Of a stretch of DNA of 64,000 bases, positions 55,096-64,000 are shown in pieces. The stretch comes from Pelobacter seleniigenes DSM 18267. GTDB taxonomy: Bacteria; Desulfobacterota; Desulfuromonadia; Desulfuromonadales; Geopsychrobacteraceae. The notes under the pieces are model-generated. The model had not been told where the DNA came from, ran no database searches, and saw nothing but the letters and a program-made list of their open reading frames with translations. Every line of letters begins with the position of its first letter. Position 1 is the first letter of the stretch. The stretch is taken from the NCBI RefSeq assembly GCF_000711225.1, contig NZ_JOMG01000002.1, forward strand, positions 2,678,501 to 2,742,500, given 5' to 3'. Position numbers and translations under genes: made by a program.

Positions 55096-55134
55096 CAGGG
55101 CGCTCTTTGCCGGGCCACGGCGAAGAGCGCCCTG
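55096..55134 (-). terminator. Terminator of the purine uptake operon
   Basis: CAGGGCGCTCTT and AAGAGCGCCCTG form a perfect 12-base stem with a 15-base loop just after the phosphoribosyltransferase stop. It resembles the stem after the second amtB (10982-11013). Confidence 0.7.
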
Positions 55135-55161
55135 TCGTCATTGGGAAGGCTGTTTTTGGGA

Positions 55162-55686
55162 CTATGCCAGCAGATCCTCAAGGGTCAGGATCGCTTCGAT
55201 ATCACGGCGCTTCGACTTGTTGATAATGACCGCTTTACCCACCAAGGTCGTCTGCGCCTGGGTGACAATCTCTTCAATCGCCTTGAGGGTCGATCCTTTG
55301 GCAAAAAAATCATCGACAAACAAGACCCGATCCTTACTGCTGAAAATTTCCTTTGACACATACAGGGTGGTCGATTGCTGCTTGGTGAACGAATAGCTGG
55401 CCGCGGCGTAATACTCGGTCATGGTGATGGGCCGTTTCTTCTTGGCGTAAATAAACGGGACGCCGAGCTCCGTGGCGACCGCCTGGGCGAGCATGATTCC
55501 ACTGGTCTCTGCGGTCAGGACAACCGTGACTTCGGCATTCTTAAAACGGCCGGCCAGTTCCTGGCCGAGCACCTGAATCAGTTGGGGATCGACCATGTGG
55601 TTGAGAAAGCGGTCGACTTTGACGATTTCGCCGTTGACCGCTCCTTCGCGGTGAATTCTATCCAATAGTGTTTCAGCGGCAGTCAT
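55162..55686 (-). CDS. Purine (xanthine/adenine-type) phosphoribosyltransferase
   Basis: The 174-residue product has the PRPP-binding motif VLFVDDFFAKGSTLKA and a TAETSGIMLAQAVA loop, most like xanthine phosphoribosyltransferase (Xpt). It would convert an imported purine base to its nucleotide. It is the last gene of a five-gene run with a purine nucleoside ABC importer and overlaps the permease stop by 4 bases. Base specificity (xanthine, guanine or adenine) cannot be fixed from sequence. Confidence 0.85.
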   Translation of the reverse strand: MTAAETLLDRIHREGAVNGEIVKVDRFLNHMVDPQLIQVLGQELAGRFKNAEVTVVLTAETSGIMLAQAVATELGVPFIYAKKKRPITMTEYYAAASYSFTKQQSTTLYVSKEIFSSKDRVLFVDDFFAKGSTLKAIEEIVTQAQTTLVGKAVIINKSKRRDIEAILTLEDLLA

Positions 55687-56603
55687 TTCCGGTCCTCCCG
55701 GTCATAAGGCAGGCCGAGACTTTCGGGCTGCTGGCTGGCGCCTTTTTGCAGGCGCAGGGTTGAAATTACCAAGACAACAATGGTGAAAAAATAGGGCAAC
55801 ATTTGCAGAATATGGGCACTGATGGTGGTTCCCATGGCCTGGAAGCGTAGTTGCATGGCGGTAATGCCGCCGAACAGATAGGCCCCGACCAGCGCCCGCG
55901 GGCTCGACCAGCCGGCAAATATGACCAGGGCGACGGCAATCCAGCCGCGGCCGGCAGACATGTTTTCAATCCACATGGGGGTGCTGGCCAGGCTCAGGTA
56001 CGCGCCGCCAATCCCGACCAGTCCGGAACCGATGGTAACCGCCAAAAAGCGATATTTACAGACCGACAGCCCACAGGTATCGGCTGCCGCCGGGTTTTCC
56101 CCAATGGTGCGCAAAGCCAGCCCCCAGCGGGTGCGATAAAAAAAATACCAGATGGCGAAGACCAGCAGGAAACTGAAGTAGATCAGCATGTCCTGATTGA
56201 AGAAGGCTTTGCCGATGACCGGAATATGTTGCAGGCCGGGAATCGGCACCCGCTCGAAGCCAACGATGGTCTGACCGACCATCTGCTTACCGAACAGGGC
56301 AGTGATGCCGATGCCGAACATGGTCAGGGCCAGCCCGCTGACGATCTGGTTACCACGCAATTGCACCGTGATCAGGGCATGGATGCTGCCGGCAATGAAG
56401 GTGGCGCAGAAGGCAGCCAGAACGCCAACCAGCAGGGAACCACTCAGGTAGGTGCCGGAAAATCCGGCCAGGGCACCAATCAGCATTAAACCTTCAATGC
56501 CCAGGTTGATGATGCCGGCGCGTTCGTTGATAATTGCGCCGAGGGTGGCAAACAGGATCGGTGTGCCGGCGCGAACGGTTGCGTCAAGCAGGATCTCAAG
56601 CAT
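55683..56603 (-). CDS. Purine nucleoside ABC transporter permease (second)
   Basis: The 306-residue product is a BPD/branched-chain-type permease with about nine membrane helices and the motif ERAGIINLGIEGLMLIGALAGF, typical of the NupQ/YufQ subunit of BMP-family nucleoside importers. It overlaps the companion permease by 8 bases and the phosphoribosyltransferase by 4. Confidence 0.9.
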   Translation of the reverse strand: MLEILLDATVRAGTPILFATLGAIINERAGIINLGIEGLMLIGALAGFSGTYLSGSLLVGVLAAFCATFIAGSIHALITVQLRGNQIVSGLALTMFGIGITALFGKQMVGQTIVGFERVPIPGLQHIPVIGKAFFNQDMLIYFSFLLVFAIWYFFYRTRWGLALRTIGENPAAADTCGLSVCKYRFLAVTIGSGLVGIGGAYLSLASTPMWIENMSAGRGWIAVALVIFAGWSSPRALVGAYLFGGITAMQLRFQAMGTTISAHILQMLPYFFTIVVLVISTLRLQKGASQQPESLGLPYDREDRK

Positions 56604-57666
56604 GGGCGGTCCCCTTGATCAGCCTCAGTCGATAAATGATAAAGAAATCAGAGGCGAGCAGAAAAAACAGGATCAGCCCCTGAAAGGCATAAACAAAAGC
56701 CACCGGGAGCTGCCAGAGCAGTTGCAGGCTGTCCCCGCCGACCAGCAGAACCCCCATCAGGAAAGAGACGATCACCACCCCGATCGCACTGCGTTTGGCC
56801 AGCCAGGCGATGATGATCGCGGTATAGCCGTAGCCGGGAGAAATGCCGTGCTGCAGGCGGTGCTGCAGGCCGGCGACTTCGCTGAAACCGGCCAGCCCGG
56901 CGATGGCGCCGCTGAGAAACAGGACGAAAAAGATGGTAAGCCCGGTGCTCATACCGGCATATTGGGCGGCCTTCGGGTTGCTGCCGATGACCTTGATTTC
57001 ATACCCCCACACGGTTCTTTCCATAAACAGGTAAAGGACCAGCGCGCAGGCTAACGCCAGGAAAAAGCCACTGTGCAGGCGGGTATTGAAATAATCCGCC
57101 AGGCGGGCGGGATCGCTGAACTGCGCGGTGAGCGGAAAATTGAATCCCTTGGGATCTTTCCAGGGACCGTACACCAGATAATCGACCCAGAGAATGGCGA
57201 TATAGTTCATCAGCAGAGTGACGATGACTTCGTTGACCCGCCAGCGCGCACGCAGGAACCCGGCCACTCCGGCCCAGAGGCCGCCGCAGAGAAAGGCCAT
57301 GCAGAACATGGCGATCAGCATCAGCCAATGGTTCTGAATTCCGGAAAACAGGGCCACCCAGGTTGCCCCCATCGCTCCGAGGTAGATCTGTCCCTCGGCG
57401 CCGATATTCCAGATCTGCATGCGAAAAGCCAGGCTGACTCCGAGACCGGCAAAAATCAACGGCGTGGTTTTGACCAGGGTTTCCGAGAGCCCGTACATAG
57501 AGCCAAGGGCTTCAATGATAATTTCGCGGTAGGCGTCAAAAGGGTCGATGTGAGCCGCCAGCAGCAGGAAACCGGCAATAAACAAGGCGATGGCAATGGA
57601 GACCAGCGGAGCGCTGAAGCGAAACAACGGCGATGAGATTTCGCGGCGTTCGATAACCAGTTTCAT
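56596..57666 (-). CDS. Purine nucleoside ABC transporter permease (first)
   Basis: The 356-residue product has about ten membrane helices and MQIWNIGAEGQIYLGAMGAT plus GPGYG-like SPGYGYTAIIIAWLAK, matching the NupP/YufP subunit. It pairs with the second permease to form the membrane channel and overlaps the ATPase gene by 4 bases. Confidence 0.9.
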   Translation of the reverse strand: MKLVIERREISSPLFRFSAPLVSIAIALFIAGFLLLAAHIDPFDAYREIIIEALGSMYGLSETLVKTTPLIFAGLGVSLAFRMQIWNIGAEGQIYLGAMGATWVALFSGIQNHWLMLIAMFCMAFLCGGLWAGVAGFLRARWRVNEVIVTLLMNYIAILWVDYLVYGPWKDPKGFNFPLTAQFSDPARLADYFNTRLHSGFFLALACALVLYLFMERTVWGYEIKVIGSNPKAAQYAGMSTGLTIFFVLFLSGAIAGLAGFSEVAGLQHRLQHGISPGYGYTAIIIAWLAKRSAIGVVIVSFLMGVLLVGGDSLQLLWQLPVAFVYAFQGLILFFLLASDFFIIYRLRLIKGTAHA

Positions 57667-59171
57667 TGTGGTTGCTCCTGTCTTTCACCGCTCATCATCA
57701 ACCCGATCTCTTCCCGGGTGGTGGTCCGCGGATCGACATAGCCGATCAGCTGGCCACGGAACATGACCGCAATACGGTCGCTGAGTTTGAGCAGCTCATC
57801 CAGGTCTTCGGCAATTAAAATCGTGCTCATCCCGTGGGTTGCGGCATCGGCGATCACCTTGTGGACATATTCTGCGCTGCCGATATCCAGCCCCCGGGTC
57901 GGGTAGAGGGCCACGAGAACCCTGGGCTGTTCCGAGAGTTCCCGGGCGATAATGACTTTTTGAATATTGCCGCCGGACAGATAACGAACCGGGGTCCCGT
58001 CGGGGCCGGTTTTGATGGCGAACTGTTCGATCTTTTCCATGGCGTTGCGCCGGATAGCCTTGCGGTCCTGGAAAATCCAGTTGCGGAAGGGGCCTTTTTT
58101 AAAGCTTTTCATGATCAGGTTTTCATCGACGCTCATGTCCGGAGCGATACCGATGGCCTTGCGATCTTCGGGGATATGGGCAATGCCGGCGATATAGGAA
58201 TAACGGGCGTTGCTGTTGGTAATATCTTCATCCCCGGCCAGGATTCTGCCCCGGCTGGCATTTTTCAACCCAGTCAGGACTTCGGCCAGGGTTTTCTGGC
58301 CGTTGCCGGCAACCCCGGCGATGCCGAGAATCTCGCCCTCTTTCAATTCCAGGTTAAAGGCATCCAGGTCGATGGTCCCCCGGTCATTGTGTACGCACAG
58401 GTCCTGAATCGACAGGGCGGTTTTTTCCGAGACCTGCTCGTTCTTCTGCCATTCCGGCACCTTGTCCTGACCGATCATCAACGAAGCCAGGCGGTTTTCG
58501 TCAAAATTGCCCCGTTCCAGGGTGGCAACACTGCGGCCTTTTTTAAGGATGGTAACCCGGTCCGAGATTTCCATGACCTCGCGCATCTTGTGGGAGATGA
58601 AAATGATGCTCTTCCCCTGGCCTTTGAGCCGGTTCAAAACTTCGAACAGTCGGGTCGCTTCCTGCGGGGTCAACACCGCGGTCGGTTCATCAAGGATCAA
58701 CAGGCGACAGTCTCTCATCAGCAGTTTGATCAGTTCGATCCACTGCTGCGCGCCGATGGACAGCTTCCAGACCGGGCTGTCCAGATCCAGATCCAGATTG
58801 AATTCAGCGATGACTCGACTGATCTTGTCCTTAAACTGTTTCCGGTTATAAAAATTAGGCACCCGGTCCAGGGCCAGAAGAATGTTTTCAAAAACCGAAT
58901 GAGCGGGAACCAGCATGAAATGTTGATGAACCATGCCGATGCCATGGGCCAGGGAGTCCCGCGGACTGGTAAAGTGAACGTTTTGGCCGGCCAGGCTGAT
59001 CCTGCCCCGATCCGGGTGATACAACCCGGTCAACACATTCATCAGGGTGCTCTTGCCGGCGCCGTTTTCGCCCAGTAAGGTATGGATTTCGCCTGCCGCG
59101 ACGCCGAAAGAGACGTCGTCAAGGGCAACCACTCCGGGGAATGTCTTGCGGATATTTTGTATCTCTAGCAA
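57663..59171 (-). CDS. Purine nucleoside ABC transporter ATPase (two cassettes)
   Basis: The 502-residue product holds two ABC cassettes. The first has GENGAGKSTLMNVLTGL and LSIGAQQW; the second has a degenerate GVAGNGQKTLAEVL and YLSGGNIQKVI. This double architecture is that of NupO/YufO and sugar RbsA-type ATPases. Context with a BMP-type binding protein and a purine phosphoribosyltransferase supports nucleoside uptake. Confidence 0.92.
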   Translation of the reverse strand: MLEIQNIRKTFPGVVALDDVSFGVAAGEIHTLLGENGAGKSTLMNVLTGLYHPDRGRISLAGQNVHFTSPRDSLAHGIGMVHQHFMLVPAHSVFENILLALDRVPNFYNRKQFKDKISRVIAEFNLDLDLDSPVWKLSIGAQQWIELIKLLMRDCRLLILDEPTAVLTPQEATRLFEVLNRLKGQGKSIIFISHKMREVMEISDRVTILKKGRSVATLERGNFDENRLASLMIGQDKVPEWQKNEQVSEKTALSIQDLCVHNDRGTIDLDAFNLELKEGEILGIAGVAGNGQKTLAEVLTGLKNASRGRILAGDEDITNSNARYSYIAGIAHIPEDRKAIGIAPDMSVDENLIMKSFKKGPFRNWIFQDRKAIRRNAMEKIEQFAIKTGPDGTPVRYLSGGNIQKVIIARELSEQPRVLVALYPTRGLDIGSAEYVHKVIADAATHGMSTILIAEDLDELLKLSDRIAVMFRGQLIGYVDPRTTTREEIGLMMSGERQEQPQ

Positions 59172-59191
59172 GGTGACATCTCGATGTAAAA

Positions 59192-59217
59192 GGCACGCCC
59201 TGTGCTCAGGGCGTGCC
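59192..59217 (-). terminator. Hairpin between binding-protein and ATPase genes
   Basis: GGCACGCCCTG and CAGGGCGTGCC form a perfect 11-base stem with a 4-base loop, followed by TTTTA on the minus strand. A partial terminator here would give more binding protein than transporter subunits, a common arrangement. Confidence 0.65.
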
Positions 59218-59230
59218 GGGATGAAACAGA

Positions 59231-60307
59231 TTATTTGGGGATGGTGCCCTGGACGCCTTCGACAAAGTAATTCATGCCGAGCAGTTCACCGTCACTCGGG
59301 GTTGCCCCTGCGGCGACGATAACTTTACCGTCCTGGTCTTTGATTGGTCCGGCGAAGGGATGGAAGGTTCCGGCGACAATTTCGGCTTGTTTGGCTGCAA
59401 CGTCGGCCCGGGTTTTAGCCGGCACTTTATCGCTGAACTCGGCCAGGCCGACCAAGTCTTCTTTCATTCCCCACCAGATCTGCTCCGATTTCCAGGTGCC
59501 GTTATGGACCTCTTCGGCGATTTTGGTGTAGAGGGCACCCCACTTCCAGATCGGGGCGGTCAGGAAAGCGGTGGGGGCGAAGCTGCGCATATCGGTATCG
59601 TAACCGATCACGTAAGCGCCACGAGCTTCGGCGGCCTGCAGGGTCGCCGGTGCATCCTGGTGCATGGTGAGGACATCGGCCCCGACGTCGAGCAGGCTGT
59701 CGGCGGCGTCACGTTCCACGCCTGGATCGAACCAGGTCTGGGTCCAGACCACGCGGACTTCGGCTTTGGGATTGACGCTGCGGACGCCCAGAGTAAAGGC
59801 GTTGATTCCGCGAATGACTTCGGGGATGGGGAATGCGGCAACGTAACCGATGATATTTGATTTGCTCATCTCGCCAGCCACGATTCCGGACAGATAACGT
59901 GGTTCGTACATGCGGCCGAAGTAGGTGCCGACATTGGGGGCGGTTTTGTACCCGGAACAGTGCATGAACACCACATCAGGATTGCGTTTTGCCACGTCAA
60001 TGGTGGCATCCATATAACCGAAACTGGTGGTGAAGATCAGGTTGTTGCCTTTGCGGACCAGACCGTTGATGACGCGAGTCGCCTCAGCGCCTTCCGGGAC
60101 CGACTCGATGTAGGTCGAAGGTTTGACATAGGGAAGTTTTTCCATCTCTTTGCGTCCCTGGTCATGGGCATAGGTCCAACCGGCATCGCCGACCGGGCCG
60201 ACATAGATAAAGCCGGCTTTGATTTCCTTGACCGGTTTAAGGGCAAACGCTTGCGTGGAGAAGCATAAAGCCAGAGCGATCAGGAGCGACATGGCAGCAT
60301 TTTTCAT
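59231..60307 (-). CDS. BMP-family purine nucleoside-binding lipoprotein/periplasmic protein
   Basis: The 358-residue product begins with a signal peptide (MKNAAMSLLIALALCFS, cleaved after AFA; no lipobox cysteine) and belongs to the BMP/PnrA family (IKAGFIYVGPVGDAGWTYAHDQG, GYKTAPNVGTYFGRMYEPRYL). It captures nucleosides for the importer encoded downstream. I chose the ATG at 60307, 9 bases after AAAGG, over a GTG at 60316. The leader was searched for a purine riboswitch and none was seen. Confidence 0.9.
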   Translation of the reverse strand: MKNAAMSLLIALALCFSTQAFALKPVKEIKAGFIYVGPVGDAGWTYAHDQGRKEMEKLPYVKPSTYIESVPEGAEATRVINGLVRKGNNLIFTTSFGYMDATIDVAKRNPDVVFMHCSGYKTAPNVGTYFGRMYEPRYLSGIVAGEMSKSNIIGYVAAFPIPEVIRGINAFTLGVRSVNPKAEVRVVWTQTWFDPGVERDAADSLLDVGADVLTMHQDAPATLQAAEARGAYVIGYDTDMRSFAPTAFLTAPIWKWGALYTKIAEEVHNGTWKSEQIWWGMKEDLVGLAEFSDKVPAKTRADVAAKQAEIVAGTFHPFAGPIKDQDGKVIVAAGATPSDGELLGMNYFVEGVQGTIPK

Positions 60308-60428
60308 CAGGGGCACCTTTCTCTTTGTCGGAAGTTTTATAGGTCCGCATAAGGTTTGGAATGTAAAGTATTTAGACTAACCTGCCAGGGCTGTCAAGCA
60401 GCTCCTGTCCAGTGCGGTCCAGAAACGC

Positions 60429-61730
60429 TCATAACTGCAATTTGCTGTCGATATTGTCGGTGAGCCAGTGCTGATCCCACCATTCCACCGGTTGTACCGG
60501 GATTCCCGACACAAACACTCCAAAATGCAGATGATCACCACCGGCCATGCCGGTCGCGCCGCTGCGGCCGATAATCTGGCCGCGGCTGACCAGGTCACCG
60601 GGGTGAACATCGAGCTGGCTCATGTGCGCATACAGGGTCTGCATACCAAGGCCGTGATCAATCACCACGCAGAGTCCGTAAATGCCCAGGTATTCCGCCC
60701 ACACCACTTTGCCGTCGTTGGCGGCCTCGATTTCGGCCTGGGCAACCGAGGCCAGGTCATAGCCGAGGTGATAGGCTTCATCCACTTTTTTCCCCTCGTA
60801 ATAATAGGTCCGGTGATCGGCAAACTGAGCCAGGGTGGCTGCCATCGGCTGCCGCAGGAAGCTGTCTTTCCAAAGCGGCGTCGGCGAGGTGTCTTTGCTC
60901 AGTTCGGCCATCTTGGCACGGTTTGCCTTGCGAACCTCCCGGTTGACGTAGAGGAAGATGTCGATGGGGGTCTTCGCGTTCGGTGCCAGAGGTTCGAGTT
61001 CCGGGGTCTTCATGTCCAGGAATGATTTTGAGATCTTGATATCGCGATCGCGAAATCTTTTATATTTGGCGCGATAATAGATGCCGGTCTGGCGTTCGTT
61101 GCCGGCCAGGTCCTGTGCGACCACACGGGGCACAAAATCTTTTTCCGCCATGAAATAGGGGTAGGCGAACAGGCAGGCATAGTGTCCTGACGGCTGACGA
61201 AAGGCCGGGAAGAACAAATCGCCGAACTGAATGCCGGGCTGTGTGACCTCTTCGTTGACGGAAAAGACTACCAGTCCGCTGCCGCCGCGGGAGAAATTAT
61301 GTGCTTTGCTGAGAATTGAAATGATCGGCGGACGGCTGTCATAGGTCAAAGAAAATGTCTTGCTGGCCTGGTTGCCCTTGCCGAAATGATAAATAGCGCT
61401 GTCCGTGGCCCGAACTTCGATCTGGAAATCGCCTTCCTCCAGTTTAACCTTGCCAAGATCCAACTCGATATCCGTTGTTTCGGTGCTCACGGGAAAGCTT
61501 TGCTCCAGCAGCGGCATGCGGTTGTTTTTCTGGACCATGGTCACCTGCAGGTCCTTGAGGCCGCTTCCGGCGTCGGTGAGTGACAGCAACAGCTTCGATT
61601 TATTGGAAATCGGCCCGCTGTTCGGGGTCAGGGTCAATTGGGGTTCCGTGGTGTCGCGGAAATAAAAAACGACGGCACCGATCAGGCCGATGACGACAAG
61701 CAGGATCAACAGTTTTTTCAAAGACTTCAA
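60429..61730 (-). CDS. Membrane-anchored M23 (LytM-type) metalloendopeptidase
   Basis: The 433-residue product has one N-terminal membrane anchor (about 5-25), a long periplasmic region with beta-rich repeats, and a C-terminal LytM domain. The zinc ligands are in YHLGYDLAS (His and Asp) and GGDHLHFGV (HxH). It would cut peptidoglycan cross-links. Both zinc motifs are intact, so it is an active enzyme rather than an EnvC-like activator. Confidence 0.92.
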   Translation of the reverse strand: MKSLKKLLILLVVIGLIGAVVFYFRDTTEPQLTLTPNSGPISNKSKLLLSLTDAGSGLKDLQVTMVQKNNRMPLLEQSFPVSTETTDIELDLGKVKLEEGDFQIEVRATDSAIYHFGKGNQASKTFSLTYDSRPPIISILSKAHNFSRGGSGLVVFSVNEEVTQPGIQFGDLFFPAFRQPSGHYACLFAYPYFMAEKDFVPRVVAQDLAGNERQTGIYYRAKYKRFRDRDIKISKSFLDMKTPELEPLAPNAKTPIDIFLYVNREVRKANRAKMAELSKDTSPTPLWKDSFLRQPMAATLAQFADHRTYYYEGKKVDEAYHLGYDLASVAQAEIEAANDGKVVWAEYLGIYGLCVVIDHGLGMQTLYAHMSQLDVHPGDLVSRGQIIGRSGATGMAGGDHLHFGVFVSGIPVQPVEWWDQHWLTDNIDSKLQL

Positions 61731-61838
61731 AACAGACTCCGTTGGATAAAATTCTCAGCAGAATGATATCGCGGCCGACATGTTGCAACACAGGTGGTAG
61801 GCGGGCGATATGCGAAACGGTGCAAAAGAGCATGAGCA

Positions 61839-61867
61839 AATCAGGGCAGCTTTGCGCTGCCCTGATT
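61839..61867 (-). terminator. Terminator after lpdA
   Basis: AATCAGGGCAGC and GCTGCCCTGATT form a perfect 12-base stem with a 5-base loop, 46 bases after the lpdA stop on the minus strand. Confidence 0.65.
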
Positions 61868-61912
61868 AAAGCCGATCTGATTCTCTGACGTGCCCTGCTT
61901 TTTGTCAACCCC

Positions 61913-63325
61913 TCAGCCGTGAATTGCCTCTTTGTTGACTGCCAGGGCAGCTTCTTTGATGGCTTCGGCAAGGGTGGGGTGGGCGTGGCAGGTTACGGCC
62001 AGGTCATGGATACTGCCGGAAAAGGAAATCACCGTCGCTGCTTCGGCGATGAGTTCCGAAGCGCTCGGCCCGATAATATGCACGCCGAGGATCCGGCCAC
62101 TGTCGGGAGTCGCCAGGACCTTGACAAAACCTTCGCTCATACCGGTGCACAGGGCACGGCCATTGGCGGCGAAGAAAAACTTGCCGGACCGGTAGTCGAC
62201 TTTGTTCTCTTTGAGCTCCGTTTCACTGCTTCCCACGGTGGCCACCTCGGGCCAGGTATAGGTGACTGCCGGAACGGTGTTGTAGTGAACCGTCGATTTC
62301 TGCCCGGCCAGACGCTCCGCAAAAACGACCCCTTCCTCACTGGCTTTGTGGGCCAGCATCGGGCCCGGAACCAGGTCGCCGATGGCGTAGATTCCTGCGA
62401 CCTTGGTTTGAAAATCCGCGTCGACCTCGAGTTGGCCCTGCTTGTTCGGGACCAGGCCGACATTCTCCAGGCCGAGCCCTTCGGTTTGGGCGCGCCGCCC
62501 GGTGGCAACCAGGATCTTGTCGCACTTGATCTGCTGTTCCCCTTTGGCGCCGGAGACCGTGGCGATCAGGCCGTCGGCGGTTTTTTCCATTTTTTCCAGC
62601 TTGGTCTTCAGCAGGATCTCGATACCCTGTTTTTTCAGGCTGCGTTGCAGGGTCTGGGCGATTTGCGGATCGGTGGCGGGGAGGATCTGCGGCAGCATCT
62701 CCACGACAGTGACTTTGGCACCCAGCCGGCTCCAGACCGAACCCATCTCCAGACCGATGACGCCGCCACCGACCACGAGCAGATGTTTGGGCACCTCGGT
62801 CAGGCTCAGCGCATCGCGGGCGTTGATGACATCGGTTCCATCAAAAGGCAGGTGGGGCAGCTCGAATGCCGCACTGCCGGTCGCCAGCAGGATGGTTTTG
62901 GCCGCTATTGTGTTGGTCCCTTCGGCGGAGATGATCTTGACTGTCTTGCTTGACTGGCTGGCCGGTTGCAGTTCCGCAGTTCCGGTGATCCGGTCAATTT
63001 TATGTTTCTTGAACAGCCCTTCAATGCCGCCGGTCAGCTTGTCGATGATCCCCTGTTTGCGGGCCATCAGCTGGGCCAGGTTCAGACTGACTTCGCCGAC
63101 TTCGATGCCGTGTTCGGCAAATTCATGTCTGGTGCGGGCAAAATGTTCGCTCGATTCGAGCAGCGCCTTGCTCGGGATACACCCTTCGTTGAGGCAAACT
63201 CCGCCTAAGGTCGCGCGTTTTTCGATCACCGCGACAGTAAACCCGAGCTGGGCGGCGCGGATCGCGGCGACATAGCCGCCGGGGCCTGCGCCGATAACGA
63301 TCAGATCATAAGTCTTGTCAGACAT
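61913..63325 (-). CDS. lpdA: Dihydrolipoyl dehydrogenase (E3)
   Basis: E3 reoxidises the lipoyl arms of 2-oxoacid dehydrogenase complexes with FAD and NAD+. The 470-residue product has VIGAGPGGYVAAIRAAQLG, the redox disulfide GGVCLNEGCIPSK, the NAD-binding VVGGGVIGLEMGSVW and the C-terminal catalytic HAHPTLAEA. AAGGAG lies before the ATG. It follows the E2 gene by 74 bases, so this is the end of an sucAB-lpd or similar operon. Confidence 0.96.
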   Translation of the reverse strand: MSDKTYDLIVIGAGPGGYVAAIRAAQLGFTVAVIEKRATLGGVCLNEGCIPSKALLESSEHFARTRHEFAEHGIEVGEVSLNLAQLMARKQGIIDKLTGGIEGLFKKHKIDRITGTAELQPASQSSKTVKIISAEGTNTIAAKTILLATGSAAFELPHLPFDGTDVINARDALSLTEVPKHLLVVGGGVIGLEMGSVWSRLGAKVTVVEMLPQILPATDPQIAQTLQRSLKKQGIEILLKTKLEKMEKTADGLIATVSGAKGEQQIKCDKILVATGRRAQTEGLGLENVGLVPNKQGQLEVDADFQTKVAGIYAIGDLVPGPMLAHKASEEGVVFAERLAGQKSTVHYNTVPAVTYTWPEVATVGSSETELKENKVDYRSGKFFFAANGRALCTGMSEGFVKVLATPDSGRILGVHIIGPSASELIAEAATVISFSGSIHDLAVTCHAHPTLAEAIKEAALAVNKEAIHG

Positions 63326-63399
63326 GGGAACTCCTTTTTAGCTGCGCTCCGGAAACGTTCATCCTCTTGACGGCTGGTTCCTCTTTCAGCGTGCGGAAC

Positions 63400-64000
63400 T
63401 CAGACTTTCAGCAACAGGGTTTCCGGGTTGTCAATGTAGGTTTTGACCTGTTTGAGAAAGGTGACCGCCTGTTGCCCGTCAATGATGCGGTGATCGTAGC
63501 TCAAGGCCAGATTCATGATCGGGCGGATGACAATCTCTCCATCACGGACCACGGGGCGATCCTGGATTCCGTGCATGCCGAGGATCGCGCTCTGTGGCGG
63601 ATTAAGCAGCGGTGTCGAGAGGACCGAGCCATACACGCCGCCATTGGTGATGGTAAAGGTGCCGCCCTGCAGCTCATCGAGGGTCAGCTTGCCGGAATTG
63701 GCCCGTTCGGCAAAGTCACGGATGATGGTTTCAATCTCGTGGAAGTCGAGGCTGTCGGTGTCGCGAACGACCGGAACCACCAGGCCGCGTTTACTGCCGA
63801 CGGCAATGCCGATATCGTAATAGTTGTGATAGACGATATCGTTGCCGTCGATGCTGGCATTGACTTCCGGATGCTCTTTCAGGGCCTCGGCACAGGCTTT
63901 GACGAAAAAGGACATGAAGCCGAGGGAACAGCCGTATTTTTTTTGGAATGCTTCTTTGTAGTCTTTGCGCAGCTGGATCACCCGACTCATGTCGGCCTCA
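63400..64000 (-). CDS. sucB: 2-oxoacid dehydrogenase E2 subunit, C-terminal part (5' end outside window)
   Basis: Two hundred residues of the catalytic acyltransferase domain are visible. They include [17 protein letters not shown] at the edge, the [16 protein letters not shown] segment and the active-site [13 protein letters not shown]. The frame runs open through the window edge (GAG GCC GAC before the first visible ATG), so that ATG is internal. The sequence fits dihydrolipoamide succinyltransferase better than acetyltransferase, and the lipoyl domain is not seen. Confidence 0.9.
   Translation of the reverse strand, partial: EADMSRVIQLRKDYKEAFQKKYGCSLGFMSFFVKACAEALKEHPEVNASIDGNDIVYHNYYDIGIAVGSKRGLVVPVVRDTDSLDFHEIETIIRDFAERANSGKLTLDELQGGTFTITNGGVYGSVLSTPLLNPPQSAILGMHGIQDRPVVRDGEIVIRPIMNLALSYDHRIIDGQQAVTFLKQVKTYIDNPETLLLKV

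Noticed and set aside
60308-60428. Purine riboswitch upstream of the nucleoside-binding protein gene
   Set aside because: The conserved three-way junction sequences were looked for on the minus strand and are absent.

Overview
The window looks like a chromosomal segment of an anaerobic, diazotrophic deltaproteobacterium of the Desulfuromonas/Geobacter/Pelobacter type. This is inferred from gene content: anaerobe-type nifHDK, an ANTAR-domain regulator among nitrogen genes, an anaerobic cbi-type B12 pathway with a periplasmic-type CbiK, and many sigma-54 promoters. No rRNA, tRNA, CRISPR array or intact mobile element was seen.

Left part (1-19.0 kb): nitrogen. nifH-nifD-nifK and the start of a nifX-type gene (cut by the left edge) run on the minus strand from a sigma-54 promoter and a long leader holding an intrinsic terminator. 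Next to them is an ADP-ribosylation set: draT, draG, a macro-domain protein, two small unknown proteins and a SlyD-type FKBP. Then come an ANTAR response regulator, two glnK-amtB pairs (each with a sigma-54 promoter, one with a leader terminator) and a GAF-PAS histidine kinase, itself behind a sigma-54 promoter. A glucosylglycerate module follows: a GH13_18 phosphorylase, GpgS and a HAD phosphatase. Its promoters also fit sigma-54, one of them perfectly. I read this as a nitrogen-stress island combining N2 fixation, ammonium sensing, nitrogenase inactivation and a nitrogen-free compatible solute.

Middle part (19.0-39.4 kb): corrinoid synthesis. A CysG siroheme synthase (minus) and a long cobalamin gene run (plus) diverge from a region with two cobalamin riboswitches on opposite strands, each followed by an intrinsic terminator. 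The plus run is cobU, two tandem cobT copies, cobS, a cobC-cobQ fusion, cbiB, cobO, cbiA, cbiC, an exported cbiK, a Gate-domain membrane protein, a first cbiL-like gene, cbiD, cbiE, a second cbiL-like gene, cbiF, cbiG, cbiH and cbiJ. No cbiT is present. cbiH has no ordinary start codon and seems to begin at AUU behind a perfect ribosome binding site inside cbiG.

Right part (39.4-64 kb): a FadR-type regulator, a ferredoxin-type aldo/keto reductase, and perR-katG for peroxide defence. Next is a CarH/LitR-type MerR regulator with B12-binding motifs, divergent from a six-gene membrane/lipid operon (DUF2177, DUF1295, FAD oxidoreductase, DUF1365-cyclopropane synthase fusion, DUF2878, chalcone-isomerase-like). 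After that come rtcB and archease, an Mrp-type ATPase, a repeat-rich gene-free stretch, a purine nucleoside ABC uptake operon with a purine phosphoribosyltransferase, an M23 peptidase, lpdA, and the end of a 2-oxoacid dehydrogenase E2 gene cut by the right edge.

The most promising leads are the sigma-54-controlled glucosylglycerate module, transcription attenuation of nifH and glnK-amtB with an ANTAR regulator nearby, the tandem CobT pair, and the putative B12-photoreceptor lipid operon close to the B12 genes.
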